A stretch of DNA of 64,000 nucleotides from Panax quinquefolius (GCA_020205615.1 CM035152.1:152826778-152890777), one strand, 5' to 3'. Numbered from the stretch's first letter, positions 25,096 to 36,880 are shown. A program made the numbers and translations. The notes: generated from the sequence alone by a model not told the origin.

Positions 25096-26534
25096 TTAAT
25101 TTAACTTCATGAAAAAGTAATCAAGGTTAAAACTATTATAGGTCTTGAGGTTTCCCCTCATAAAATGTTCTTTTATTTATTTACACTCCAGTTATGTTTC
25201 GCCTTGTACTTTTGTTTAGTGTACCAATATAATATAACCTTCTTTTTTCCATTAATCCGTTGGTCCAAAGTTTATATTTCTTGCATTCCAGAAGAAAATT
25301 TGATTCGGGTCGAAAAATTCAAACTCACAGTTGATAATAATAATAATAATTTGGATCTAGAAATTTAATATCAAGATACAATATATTAATTTATTTTTTC
25401 CCTAAATAATTTAATTTATTACAAATACTAGTATTAAATTTCTTTTGCAAATTGTGATGAATATAATTTCATAGATTCTTTTATTTAAGTTGACACCGTT
25501 GTTTTGTGACATAGATAGAGACTTTGATTCCATTTCTATATACATACAGGTGACTTTTATTTTATGGTATTTATTATACACCCACCCCACTCTACCCTAC
25601 CCTACCCTACCCTACCCAACTTTAATTTATCGAATTTTCAAAATCAAAAATTCCGACTTAATTTAGCCTAGCCCTAGCGTGTAACTGTTGAATATAAAGC
25701 CTGGACGTTTTGGTATTGTGTCATACAGTGACAGACCCTGTGGACATGACCAAGTATTTTATGCTGCTGACCCAGAATTGAATATTATATTTATATGCAC
25801 ATATGTAGGAGTGAATCTTTCCCCTTGTACACCAAGTTCAATTACCGGAAGTGGTTAGTATAAAATTTATTTTGACATAAGTTGGTCAATTGATCGATAG
25901 AATACTGACACGCGAGATTATATGTGTGTCAATATTTTATTGACCAATTGACCAACTTACCAAAAAAATAACTTCATACTAATCGGATCCTCAATTACCC
26001 AACATCCTTTGATGATTGATGATAAATAATTCTTTTTTAAAAAAAAATCAAATTTTGATAATAAAAAACATTATTTTACATAGTAATGAGGATTGGTACT
26101 TCCTGCATTACCTGCCTACTTATATACCAGATATAGTTTTATGTTGAAGAAAAAAAAACCATTTATAATTTCAAAATTTTCACTCTTACTGCAGAAATAC
26201 AGAATTATCAACAAAATATTGATTAATTAATTAATCATGCAGATTAACTACATTGTGCACAGAATATAGATAAGACAGTGCACAAGCACAAGGAAACTAG
26301 ATTGATAGAAGATACATGCATGTATTAGCGTGAAGAAGAAATTTGCTTTTTCTAAATGGCACAATAAATTATGTAAGCCTTTTGTGGTGGCTGTCAGTGT
26401 TCACAAAATCATACACCACAGCTCATGTTAGTTTTAACACCCTACACTGTACACTCAGAAGGTATAAACACAGGCCATTAAAAAATTGGAAAAAAAAAAC
26501 AAATCAAATTCCCCCCCCAAAGAAATTCTGAAAT
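25096..26534. other. Convergent 3' intergenic region
   Basis: It holds the 3' untranslated regions of NFXL2 (+) and the receptor-like kinase (-), a short CCCTA pentamer run at about 25590-25616, and the MITE at 25847-25990. No other gene is seen. Confidence 0.6.
25847..25990. mobile_element. Palindromic MITE, Mutator-like (9-base TSD)
   Basis: The 144-base element folds almost end to end. The left arm has GTTAGTATAAAATTTATTTT and TAAGTTGGTCAATTG; the right arm, on the reverse strand, has GATTAGTATGAAGTTATTTT and TAAGTTGGTCAATTG. It is flanked by the perfect 9-base duplication TCAATTACC (25838-25846 and 25991-25999), the size made by Mutator-like transposases. Two further copies occur at 29990-30137 and 50432-50586. 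Confidence 0.85.
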
Positions 26535-28932
26535 TTACTCTGAAACAATGGAGTTTGGACCACTGGAGATGCTGCCATGGCTATCATCACAGAGAGCCAA
26601 TGCACGCTCCAAATTAGCAACAATGTCGGTCATAGTTGGTCTCTCTTTCCCTTCCAAATTCACACAATGCAATGCAGTGTATGCCACCAGCTCTACTGCC
26701 TCTGCTTCATTCAGCTCCGGCGACCCAACCCTTGTGTCCAGAATCTTCATCAATTCTCCAGCCATAATTGCTGGTACCGCAAAGTCCACCAAGCTTATTG
26801 GTGTACCCCCATTTTCACCACTCTTGAATATAGCCCTCTTGCCGGTTAAAAGTTCTAGCAACACCACTCCAAGACCGTAGACATCACTCTTTGCAGTCAA
26901 AACATTTAGTCCATAGTACTCTGGATCAATGTAGCCAACTGTTCCAGCTGCCTTCATTGGTCTATAATCACGATCAGACTCCGGACCATGTAATGACAAT
27001 CCGAAATCAGACACTCTTGCAGTCCAATTCGCATCCAGCAATATGTTAGAAGATTTGATGTCCCGATGAATTATAGGAGGAACTGCATAATTGTGCAGAT
27101 ATTCGATGCCGCGAGCTGCGTCTAATGAAATTTTGATCCTCATTTTCCAAGAATTCAGTAAGCTGCTATTTTTAGCCACATTGTTCTTGTCATGTAAATG
27201 ATCATAAAGTGCTCCATTTTTCATATAATCGTAAACCAAGAGCCTCTCATCCCTCTCTTACGCAATACCCAACAAGCCTAACCAAGTGTTTGTGGTGAAG
27301 CCTAGACAAGAATGCCAATTCTGAATCAAAAGCACTCTCTTTCTCTTGAAACTTCTTCGTCTTCGTTCCAGTTTCTCCCCTTTTAATGGCGACCTCATGA
27401 CCATCAGGTAGTTTACCTTTGTACACAACACCAAAGCTCCCAGCACCAATCTTGTTCTCCAGGGAGAAACTATTGGTGGCTGCTTCAAGATCTGAAAAAG
27501 TGAATTCTTCCGCTCTCTCCGCATGCTTTGCAGAGGTTCCACTCCTCTGGCGACTAAATACTCCTGAGGTTCCACTCCTCTGGCGCCCCCATGCTCTTGA
27601 ACCCTGCTGCCTAATAGTGGATGATCTTGAAGGTGGACTGTTATTTGAGTGTTGGGCATTAGAATTAGACCGAGTGATAGTTGGTTGCACAGAATTGTGA
27701 ATTTTCTTGTGCCCAAAACAAGCACCAGTCCACACAAAGTAAATTATAGTACAAATAGCAAATAAAGCCCCAACAGATCCAACAATGGCAAATGCCAATA
27801 AACCCCTCGTCATTTCTTTGGATGGTGAAGACGGTGAGGGACTACCAGTAGTTGGTGGTGAAATTGGCGGAATCGAGTTAATTACATCACAGCGCCTACA
27901 TATATTACCCCTACCAGAGCAAAGTGTTTGCGACTGAGGATACAGACCACAATCACATTTGGCTTGAACACATGGCCCTGGAAGAATCTTTGGCAATGAG
28001 AGCTCAATCCCTAAAGCATATGAACTATTAGCCCAACCTGCCCCCCAACAAATAACGGAAAAATTACTAGTTGTCAATCCACAAGTAAAATTCAATCCAG
28101 CAACAATTGATTCAAACGAAATCCCATCTGTAACACTGCTAGAAAATTCTCCATTTCCACCCCAACAAACAATAGAACTGTTCATTCTCCTAATAGCACA
28201 ACCATGATTCATTCCTAATGCTACAGCAGAATATTCATAAGCCAAATTTGAAGAAGGAACATTCAATTGCCCTAAATTGTTATATCCTCTACAAATCAAG
28301 AATCCAGTCAAATTAAAACCACAAGCATGATATCCACCAACAACAATGTTTGACATTGATAAATTAGTAAATTCATTTTGAATCAATGATGAAAGTGTAT
28401 TATTACCTCCCCAACAACTCACCCTACTTGTATTCATCAGGATTCCGCAAGAAAACCCTAACCCAGATGAAATTTCGTGAAATTGAGCTGACCCGTCTGG
28501 TAATTGGGCAGAAATGGCATCGCCTCGCCAACATTTAGCGTTTCGAGTTCCATTAGTGAGAGCACAAATTTGAGTATCACCGATTGTTAGGTTTTGTAAT
28601 ACGACATTCCCACTGTAGTACAGCCTTTTCGGAGTGAAGCTAGAGTTCCAGCAGAGAAGGCTAAAGCCGCCGTTCCTCACTCCGCAGAAAAAATCCCGGC
28701 CGCCGGCGACGGACTCGAAAGAGATTTCCGGGAAGACGATGATCGTATAGTTGTTTAGCCAGCATTGAATTCTCTGTGTTTGCTGCTCTGCAACGATGCC
28801 GCAGACGGTAGAGGTGGCGCCGTAGCTGACGGCGAGGGTGGATGCGGAGCCGCCGAGGGAGTGGACGGTGGAGGCGACGGCGATGAGGGTGATAAATGCG
28901 GAAATGACGGCGGCTGAGAGCGGCGTCCTCAT
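26535..28932 (-). CDS. CRINKLY4-related receptor-like kinase (CCR3/CCR4 type), frameshifted
   Basis: Intronless, read from 28932 down. Order: signal peptide (1 to about 25); an extracellular domain of CRINKLY4-type propeller repeats with recurring C...CW pairs (about 30-315); a Cys-rich segment CVQAKCDCGLYPQSQTLC (321-338); a Pro/Ser stalk; a transmembrane helix (about 377-401); a basic juxtamembrane part with a doubled RQRSGTS; and a Ser/Thr kinase with Gly loop IGAGSFGVV (495-503) and Lys517. The frame then breaks at about 27257-27261: one extra base turns the expected GYCEERDERLL into GYCVREG and a stop at 27247. Without that base the kinase continues through IIHRDIKSSNILL, VSDFGLS and GTVGYIDPEYY to SIVSE, about 795 residues in all, normal for the family. 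As it stands the kinase is cut after its N-lobe. It could be a sequencing error or a recent null allele. CCR3 versus CCR4 is not resolved. Confidence 0.9.
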
Positions 28933-29070
28933 CTAATGGAGTGAGAAGTAACGACGATGAAGTTTAAGTGTGGTTTTGTGCTCTTCATTTGTGGAAGAAG
29001 GGTGGACTGGTGTAGAGAGAAACAAAAATCGTGGAGAGAAAAAAGGAAGAGGAATTTTTGGAGGGTCTAT

Positions 29071-29073
<3 letters not shown>

Positions 29074-29132
<59 letters not shown>
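29074..29132. repeat. (AT)n microsatellite upstream of the receptor kinase
   Basis: About 59 bases of AT repeat, 140 bases before the kinase start codon on the minus strand, so it lies in the leader or core promoter. Confidence 0.95.
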
Positions 29133-29136
<4 letters not shown>

Positions 29137-30254
29137 TTAAAAATTAATTATTAAAATTTAGAAAATTATTATTTTTTAAAAAATTAATATTTCGACAAGA
29201 ACTTACTCATATCAATATAAACCAAATTTATTACTCATATAAGGAGAATTTTGTAAAATCACCCATTCTCTTATAGAAATATAAATTCTCATTATATATT
29301 ATAACATAAATTTACTTAATTTTAAATTTTTTATTGGAGCAAATTAATCGATTCTAGATCATGTAAATAGGTAATCCATTCTTTTAAATTAGATATAACT
29401 CTTCTTTTTATCCATTTTATTTGAAAAGATATATTTTTATTTTTAAATTATTTTAACATAATATTATTTTATCTTATAAAATTAAATATTATTATGTCAC
29501 CATAAATATACTAAAATTAATATTAAAATTAATTGTTTTTTTTTAATAGTCATGATTTTTAATTGTACCTAACCATAAAACTATATTATCTTTATCTTGA
29601 TATATATGTCGTTTTTAGAATTATGTATATTAAATATAATATTAATTATCTATAATACCCTTAAATTCATATAATTACTATACTTATCAAATACTTTCTC
29701 TCATCCGTAATATTTTCCTATGAAGAATACTTTTGGAAAGATAATAGTTAATTTTCTTAGATCAAAAATTCTATGTAGACATAAAAATTAGATATAAGTG
29801 CATTTAAATTTTATTTATTTGTATTTTGACCCCTAATGGTGGGTAAAAATACAAATAGGTAAAATTTAAATACGCTCATGTCCAATTTTCATGTTCAATT
29901 TTTTTCTTCACCTAGAAGAACTTATATAAAATGATAAGTAATTAAATAAAAATAAAATCATCTAAAACGATATATATTAAAATATTAGGGGAAGTAGTTA
30001 GTATGAAATTTATTTTGGGGTAAGTTGGTCAATTGACCAATAGAATACTGACACGCATACGAGTTTGTATGTGTGTCAGTATTCAATTGGTCAATTGACC
30101 AACTTATCAAAAAAATAATTTCATGATAATCGGATCCTACCGGGGGAGTATTATGATGCATACGTGTCGTCACTTACTATGATGTGCGGGTGGAAATTAT
30201 TGACTAGTTGATCATATTCCTCCTGATACAATATTGACTTAATAATAGTTTTAC
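29133..30254. other. AT-rich intergenic region
   Basis: No gene is visible. It presumably carries distal promoter sequence of the kinase gene. The only structured element is the palindromic MITE at 29990-30137. Confidence 0.6.
29990..30137. mobile_element. Second copy of the palindromic MITE
   Basis: Same foldback family as 25847-25990, with TAAGTTGGTCAATTGACCAA on both strands and terminal GTTAGTATGAAATTTATTTT. A 9-base flank duplication is not recognisable here. The arms are better matched than in the first copy. Confidence 0.85.
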
Positions 30255-30519
30255 TGTTATAACATCATGTGATTCCCTCCTTAGGAGGGAACCTTCCTTT
30301 CTCTCTATACTCTTCCCCTCCTCTCCTTCTTTCCCTCCGTGACTCTCCCCTTTCCTTCCCTTTTTCTCATTCAGCTTGCCTATAAAAGAAATGACAATGA
30401 AGAAGAATAGAGCAGAACTTCTCTGAAAGTTTCTCTCTCTTTATCTCTTATTTATTCTCTCTAAATTTATGCAGCAATTATAAGAATATCTTTATATACT
30501 TTGCTAAAATTTTATAACA
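30255..30519 (+). repeat. 5' LTR of the copia element, with TATA box
   Basis: Begins TGTTATAACATCATGTG and ends TTTTATAACA. TATAAAAG at 30381-30388 is the likely TATA box of the element; the following region, rich in TCTCTC, is probably R and U5. Confidence 0.93.
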
Positions 30520-30715
30520 CGTTATCAGCACGAAGCTCTAACCAACTGAGACGGTAAAATTAAATTCTTGCAATTTATTATTATACTACCGGTTGGGCTA
30601 TGCCACCAATAATATAATTTTATTCTTATAATTGCATTTAAATTATGTTATTTACAATGGTACCATCTATCCTTGTTAATCTTACAAGACTTGGTGGGAA
30701 CCTTTTTACCACTTA

Positions 30716-31160
30716 TTATTATGTTGGAATAACCTGTGTATGCGAAGTACCGCATACATGGTGAAATTCTTCTATTATTCCATTCTTTATTATTCTATCT
30801 AATATCCTCATGCATGCGCTTACGTTTACTGATTCCATTATTTATTATTTTGTTTAATATCCTCGTGTGCGTATTATGTCCGACACGGTTCCATTATTTA
30901 TTATTCTGTTGGAATAACTTTATGCATATGCGATTATCGCATGCACGGTGATTTTGTTGTTATTTCATTCTTTATTATTCATTTGGAATATCCATGCAGC
31001 TTGTGTATTACGCTGACTCGTTCCATTATTTATTATTACATTGGAATAACTCTCATACATGTGGATTACCACATGCGTGGTGAATGATCCTTTATATTCA
31101 TTCCTTATTAAATTATGAAAATGATCTGCATTTCGTGGATTATCGCATGGCGGGTTAAAA
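30716..31160 (+). repeat. Array of two-hairpin units in the copia leader
   Basis: Six or so diverged units of about 60-70 bases. Each pairs a TTCCA...TGGAA hairpin with a TTATTATTC-type loop, then a second hairpin whose stem differs from unit to unit. Second-type examples: TATGCG/CGCATA at 30739-30756, ATGCGA/TCGCAT at 30928-30942, and CATGTGG/CCACATG at 31058-31075. No open frame of note runs through it. The array lies between the primer-binding site and the gag remnant, so it would be part of the genomic RNA leader. Homologous arrays lie in gypsy LTRs at 38107-38640, 47395-47885 and 57885-58400. Confidence 0.8.
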
Positions 31161-31174
31161 TTCATTTACGCTTT

Positions 31175-31210
<36 letters not shown>

Positions 31211-31396
31211 AATTGTATATATACATTAACGATTGCATATTCTTTTTACTAAAATAATATGCTAATAACGTAAATATAAGATTATTTATATTTGCATTTT
31301 ATCACCACTTGAGGTTGTGATATAGTTTATTTTTTCTATATCATACATGCAATTATTTATTATTTTAATAAATAATAAAATTGTGTTTTAACCCAA

Positions 31397-32005
31397 ATGT
31401 TAGAGAAAACGCTCTCAACTTTTCATCCCACCAACATGACTCTGTCACAACAATATAGACAGAGTAAGTTCACAAAGTTCAGTGACTTATTGTCTATCCT
31501 CCTTGTTGCAGAAAAGAATAATGAATTGTTGTTAAAACACCATCAAGTACGGCCAACGGGTGCTACCCCATTGTCGGATATTAATAGCATGTCATTCTAG
31601 CAGAATAAACGTGACAATAGATGGCCATATAATAAAAAGCCTTGGGGGCGAAAGAATAAATGAGGCCATCAAAACAACAAATTCCAGAACCGTGACAATT
31701 TAAGCCACCAGAAGTGGCAAGTGTCTGGGTCGGGTAAAAATAAAGAAAATGCAGCACCGATAAAGAACAAACCAGATGTTTATTTTAGGTGTGGGATTAA
31801 TGGGCATTAGTTGCGTACCTGTCGTACGCTGAGGCATCTGGTTAATTTATTCCAGGAGTCTCAAAAGAACAAAGTAATGGAGGCAGAAATAAACTTTGTT
31901 ATTCATCAATTGGATATTGTTGATGTTCCACCATTGACGAACAATGAAGAAAAGGTTATTGATATTACTGAACCTTCTGAAAGTATCTTTTGGGATATCG
32001 TTTAA
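31397..32005 (+). pseudogene. Copia Gag remnant
   Basis: Weakly conserved frames end in a knuckle-like motif near 31770-31830 reading YFRCGINGH, a stop, then LRTC. The first Cys has become Tyr and the motif is split by a stop. The acidic stretch after it (PLTNNEEKVIDITEPSES) is the usual Gag/Pol linker type. Confidence 0.6.
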
Positions 32006-32232
32006 TTATTATTTTAATTAAACACCCTACATGTATAATATTATTTGTTTTCATTCTATATGTGGTATGTGTTTCTCATGAATAAAATTATATATAAAAT
32101 ATAACTTTTCTTGTTTATGTTTTTATATGTGTCAGACCATCTTTAATGAATATCTTCTCATCACTTCTACTATTTCTGAAAAAATAGAATATCCTAGAAA
32201 AACTTCATTCAATTTTTTCTGGATTAAATACT

Positions 32233-33246
32233 ATGAAAATTAGAGCAATTGAGTCTCATACTGTTATGATTCCAAAAATTCTAGATCCCAAATTCTTTAT
32301 GCTTTGGCATGAAAGACTCGGTCATCCAGGTATTTCTATGATGTGTCGTATTATTGAAAATTCTTTTGGTCATCCTCTCAAAAATAAGAAGGTTTTTCCT
32401 AGTAGTGAATTTCCTTGTGCTGCATGTTCTCGAGAAAAATTAATTGTTCGACCATCACTAGTAAAAGTTTATAAAGAAGCCCCAAAATTCTTAGAGAGAA
32501 TTCAAGGAGACATTTGTGGACCTATTCACCCATTGTCTGGCCCATTTCGATATTTCCTGGTTTTGATAGATGCTTTAACTAGATGGTCTCGTGTTTGGCT
32601 TCTCTCTTCTCGAAATTTTGCCTTCTCAAAACTTCTTATTCAAATAATCTAGTTACGGGCTCAGTTCTCGGATAATCCAATTAAGTCAATTCGACTTGAT
32701 AACACAGCTGAATTTTCATAAATGACTTTTAATGATTTTTGTATGACTATTGGAATCTCCATTGAGCATTCTGATCCTCATATTCATACACAAAATAGTT
32801 TAGCTGAATCTTTGATAAAAAGAGTACAATTAATTGCACGACCATTAATGTTAAGGGCTAACTTACCTACCTCAGTTTGGGGTCATGCAATTCTTCATGC
32901 CGTAACCATCATTCGAGTAAGACCAACGGCTCTTCATAAATTTTCTCCTCTACAGTTAGTTCTTGGACAGATACCCAACATATCACACTTTCGAGTTTTT
33001 GGAAGTGCAGTATATGTTCCAATTGCACCTCCACAAAGAACTAAAATGGGAGCCCAACGAAGAAGAGGTATTTATGTTGGTTTTGATTCTCCTTCTATTA
33101 TCAGATATCTTAAGCCTTTAACTGGAGATGTTTTTACTGCATGTTATGTAGATTGTCATTTTGATGAATTTGTATTTCCACCATTAGAAGGAGGGAAAGT
33201 TTTAAATAAAAACCCTCTAAAATATCATGAAATGCATAAGAATTGA
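32233..33246 (+). pseudogene. Copia integrase
   Basis: Reads MLWHERLGHPGISMM and CAACSREK (His/Cys zinc site), GDICGPIHPLSGPFRYFLVL (first catalytic Asp block), then after a stop near 32650 IRLDNTAEFS (second Asp block, Gly lost) and the C-terminal FRVFGSAVYVPIAPPQRTKM to RGIYVGFDSPSIIRYL. Two in-frame stops interrupt it. Confidence 0.9.
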
Positions 33247-33840
33247 ATTCACTTGATCCTCGTATAGGACAATGTAAAATTGAAGTTCAAAGAATTATTT
33301 GTTTATAAAATATTGCAAATCAAATGCCAGATACATTTAATGATGCTAGAAAAATGATAAAGTCATATACACCTGCAGTGAATACTCCAGCAGAGATAGA
33401 AATACCTATTGAAAAATCAATTCCTGAAGAATTGACAAATAAGGTAATAGAAGAATCTAAACCACACCAGAAATGTGGAAGACCAGTTGGTGCAAAAGAC
33501 ATTGTACCACGAAAATCAAAAGCAAATAAGGAAGCCCCAGAAGAGGTACAAACCGCTCCAGAAGTAACACATATTCCAAGAGTGGGAATAGCCCCAGAAG
33601 AGGTTCAAAATCTCAGTGAAGGGATAAAAGATTAACACCAAGAGATCTCAATAAATTATGTACATGATGAGAAAATATGAGATTGAAGCAAAGTCATGAT
33701 TGACGATATATTTGCTTTTTTTATAGCATAAGATATTACTTTGATTCCTGACACGGATCCTGAACCACAAAACGTGGAAGAATGTCGGAAAATAAAAGAT
33801 TGACCAAAATATTAAGATGCTATTCAAACTGAGCTACTAT

Positions 33841-33986
33841 CTCTATTGAAAAGAGAAGTATTTGGTCCAGCAGTCCAAACACCGCTGGGTGTAATCCCAG
33901 TTGGAAACAAAATCTCTATTGAAAAGAGAAGTATTTGGACCAGTAGTCCAAACAACGCTGGGTGTAATCCTAGTTGCAAATAAATG
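33841..33986 (+). repeat. 73-base tandem duplication in copia RT
   Basis: The word CTCTATTGAAAAGAGAAGTA starts at 33841 and again at 33914, followed by near-identical sequence to the end of each unit. Because 73 is not a multiple of three the reading frame is lost. Confidence 0.9.
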
Positions 33987-34730
33987 GGTATTTGTACGAA
34001 AGCGAAATGAGAAAAATGAAATTGTGAGATATAAAGTCCGACTTGTAGCTCAAGGGTTTTCACAAAAACCTAGTATTGATTATCAGGATACAGACTCTCC
34101 AGTACGTAATGGATGGAGTCACTTTTCGCTTTCTGATAGGTATAACAACCATGGAAGGTTTGGAAACACGTCAGATGGATATTGTAACAGCATACCTATA
34201 TGGCTCACTTGAAGTGAGATTTACATGTGAATCCCTGAAGGATTGAAAATGGCTGAATCACAAAGGCCCAGTCACATATATTCAATCAAGTTACAACACT
34301 CATTGTATGGGTAGAAATAGTATGGTCGTATGTGGTATAATCGACTTAGTGATTATTTAATAAAAGATGGATATATAAATGATCATGTATGTCCATGTGT
34401 TTTTATTAAGAAATCACAAAGTGAATTTTCCATCATTGCTGTATATGTGGATGATTTTAATTTTGTAGGTACTCCTGAAGAACTCACAAGAGCTGCTATT
34501 TATTTAAAAGATGAATTTGAAATGAAAGATCTTGAAAAGACAAAATTCTGTTTGGGAATACAAGTGGAGCATTTAGCATCTGGAATTTTTGTTAATCAAT
34601 ATATACACATGTGTTGAAAAGATTCTCAGTCATTTTCATATGGATAAAGCTCATCCTTTGACTACCCCGATGGTTGTTCGATCTTTAGAAGTTGATAAAG
34701 ATCCATTTCGGCCTCTAGAAAGCAGGAAAG

Positions 34731-34814
34731 AAGTTCTTGGACCTGAAGTTTCATACCTAAGTGCAATGGAAGAAGTTCTTGGACCTGAAGTTCCATACCT
34801 AAGTGCAATAGGTG
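34731..34814 (+). repeat. 42-base tandem duplication in copia RT
   Basis: Two units starting at 34731 and 34773 encode VLGPEVSYLSAMEE and VLGPEVPYLSAIGA, an in-frame repeat of 14 codons. Confidence 0.9.
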
Positions 34815-35641
34815 CTCTTATGTATCTTGCAAACTGTACACGAACTGATATTAATTTTGTTGTCAACTTGTTAGCAAGATACAGTTCTTCTCCGACTAAA
34901 AGACATTGGGATGGGATCAAACACATTTTGAGATACCTTCGTGGAAGTATAGATCTTGGGTTATTTTATCCAAGAGATTCAACGTCGCGATTGGTTGGAT
35001 ATGCCGATGCAAGATATTTATCAGATTCACACAATGGAAGATCACAAACAGGTTATGTATTTACATATTGTGACACGGCTATATCCTGGAAATCCACAAA
35101 GCAAACCATGACAGCTACATCTTCAAATCACTCAGAGATTCTCGCTATACATGAAGTAAGCAGAGAGTGTGTTTGGTTGAGATCAATTATTCAGTATATT
35201 CAAAAATCATGTGGATTACCATCAATCAAAGACATTTCACCTAAATTCTTCTTCATACATGAGCTACAAAAGAAGGGTGATATAGATGTGCATCAAATTC
35301 GATCATGTGATAATCTAGCCGACTTATTCACAAAGTCGCTACTAAATGCAACGTTTACAAAACTTCAGAAAAGGATTGGAATGTGTCGACTGAAAGACTT
35401 ATGACAACATTTCATCAAGGAGTAATGAATTCCTTTTGAGGGGAAGACTTTACTCTTTTTCCTAAGTCATGGTTTTTTATCCCAATGGGTTTTTCCTGAC
35501 AAAGTTTTAATGAGGCAGTCAATTAAGATATTTATGTAAAAGATATGTACTCTTTTTTCCTTTGTTAAGTTTTTTCCACTGGGTTTTCTTAACAAGGTTT
35601 TTAATGAGACATAATCTTCTATCGTAGGGAATCAGGGAAAG

Positions 35642-35906
35642 TGTTATAACATCATGTGATTCCCTCCTTAGGAGGGAACCTTCCTTTCTCTCTATGCTCT
35701 TCCCCTCCTCTCCTTCTTTCCCTCCGTGACTCTCCCATTTCCTTCTCTTTTCCTCATTCAGCTTGCCTATAAAAGGAATGACAATGAAGAAGAATAGAGC
35801 AGAACTTCTTTGAAAGTTTCTCTCTCTTTATCTCTTATTTATTCTCTCTAAATTTATGCAGCAATTATAAGAATATCTTTATACACCTTGCTAAAATTTT
35901 ATAACA
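35642..35906 (+). repeat. 3' LTR of the copia element
   Basis: Same length as the 5' LTR, with TATAAAAG at 35768-35775. The few differences (for example ATACTC against ATGCTC) suggest a geologically young insertion. Confidence 0.93.
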
Positions 35907-36404
35907 TTTACTAAAATTTAGGTATTATATTATATATCGACTGCCTTCAAAACAGAAACGTTAGATAAAGTTTTAAATATATTGGTCATATTTTCATTAA
36001 TCTCAATCATAAATTCCTATTAAAACAATTCATTTCAAAATTAAATTTCAATTACATTAATTATGAGTTCACTTAGAGGTCAATAATACTATTATACTCT
36101 TTTATTATTCCATATTAATTGATGACGGTTGATTTTTTAAATTAACTTAATGATTTTTAAACTCAAAATTATTATATATATTTTTAATTTTAATCAATAT
36201 AATAACGAATATTGTGAACTATCTAAAAGTATTATTCATTATAAGTTTTATTATTTCATAATTTTTATTGATTTATCTCAATTTTGAATTCAAAATTTTT
36301 TAAATTAATTTTAAAAATCTATAATGATCATATAATTTAGAAACAGATGGAATATATTTTATAGAAGTATATCCATATAATATAGATATGTGAAATGCAC
36401 ACCA

Positions 36405-36408
<4 letters not shown>

Positions 36409-36445
<37 letters not shown>
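36409..36445. repeat. (AT)n microsatellite
   Basis: About 37 bases of alternating AT. Confidence 0.95.
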
Positions 36446-36447
<2 letters not shown>

Positions 36448-36525
36448 AGATTTAACATGGTAGAGGTCTTTTTTATTATTATTGTGTTACTGTGTAAGAT
36501 CACAAGTTTCTAGCTAGTTCTCTTA

Positions 36526-36880
36526 GAGCATCTCCAGCAGATGGACTATCTCATGAACTATATTTAGTCTATATGACATTAACAGATGTCCTTCAGTCTT
36601 CAATCCTTCCAGCAGATGGACTATCCCATTGACAATCCCGCGGACTATAATATTAAAAAATTATATTATATTTACCGAATATAGTCCATCAATCATCCTT
36701 CCACCCTCCCATTTAAATATATTTAAAATTATAGTCCATTAAATTCTAATTCCTTGATAAAATCCACCAGTTTTATCGAAAAAATTCATGAACTAAATTT
36801 AGTCCGACTACTAGAGTGAAATATGAATCTTAGACTATATTTAGTCTAAAATTATTGCTTCTAACCTGTTAGATATGCTC
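36526..36880. mobile_element. Tourist-like MITE (PIF/Harbinger type)
   Basis: The left terminus is GAGCATCTCCAGCAG and the right terminus, on the reverse strand, is GAGCATATCTAACAG. A 3-base TTA flanks both ends (36523-36525 and 36881-36883). This terminus and duplication size are typical of Tourist/Harbinger elements of plants. The 355-base interior has repeated GGACTATA-like words and no reading frame. Confidence 0.85.

Larger units (their letters stand above)
33324..35404 (+). pseudogene. Copia reverse transcriptase and RNase H
   Basis: After a linker, the RT palm reads TLGVILVANKWVFVRKRNEK and RYKVRLVAQGFSQKPSIDY, a frame change follows, then AVYVDDFNFVGTPEE with the YVDD motif intact. 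RNase H reads RLVGYADARYLSDSHNGRSQ and SWKSTKQTMTATSSNHSEIL, ending near 35404. A 73-base tandem duplication at 33841-33986 breaks the frame, while a 42-base one at 34731-34814 keeps it. Confidence 0.9.
30255..35906 (+). mobile_element. Ty1/copia retrotransposon with 265-bp LTRs
   Basis: LTRs at 30255-30519 and 35642-35906 are the same length and differ at about 8 positions by eye. The target duplication TTTAC is perfect (30250-30254 and 35907-35911). After the 5' LTR comes CGTTATCAGCACGAAGCTC, the usual primer-binding region of one plant copia group. A purine-rich tract (AGGGAATCAGGGAAAG) precedes the 3' LTR. Coding order is gag remnant, integrase, reverse transcriptase, RNase H, as in copia. 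The leader contains an unusual hairpin array (30716-31160). No protease is recognised and the frames are broken, so the copy is not autonomous. Confidence 0.96.

Noticed and set aside
25590..25616. CCCTA-type pentamer run resembling telomere repeat
   Set aside because: Plant telomeres are CCCTAAA; this is a five-base microsatellite of about five units.
27240..27262. Tiny intron at the receptor kinase break because GTAAGAG resembles a splice donor
   Set aside because: The coding sequence resumes one base later, so there is no room for an intron; a one-base insertion explains it.
28933..29154. Short frames over the AT repeat upstream of the receptor kinase (both strands)
   Set aside because: They translate the microsatellite as IYIYIY runs and have no other support.
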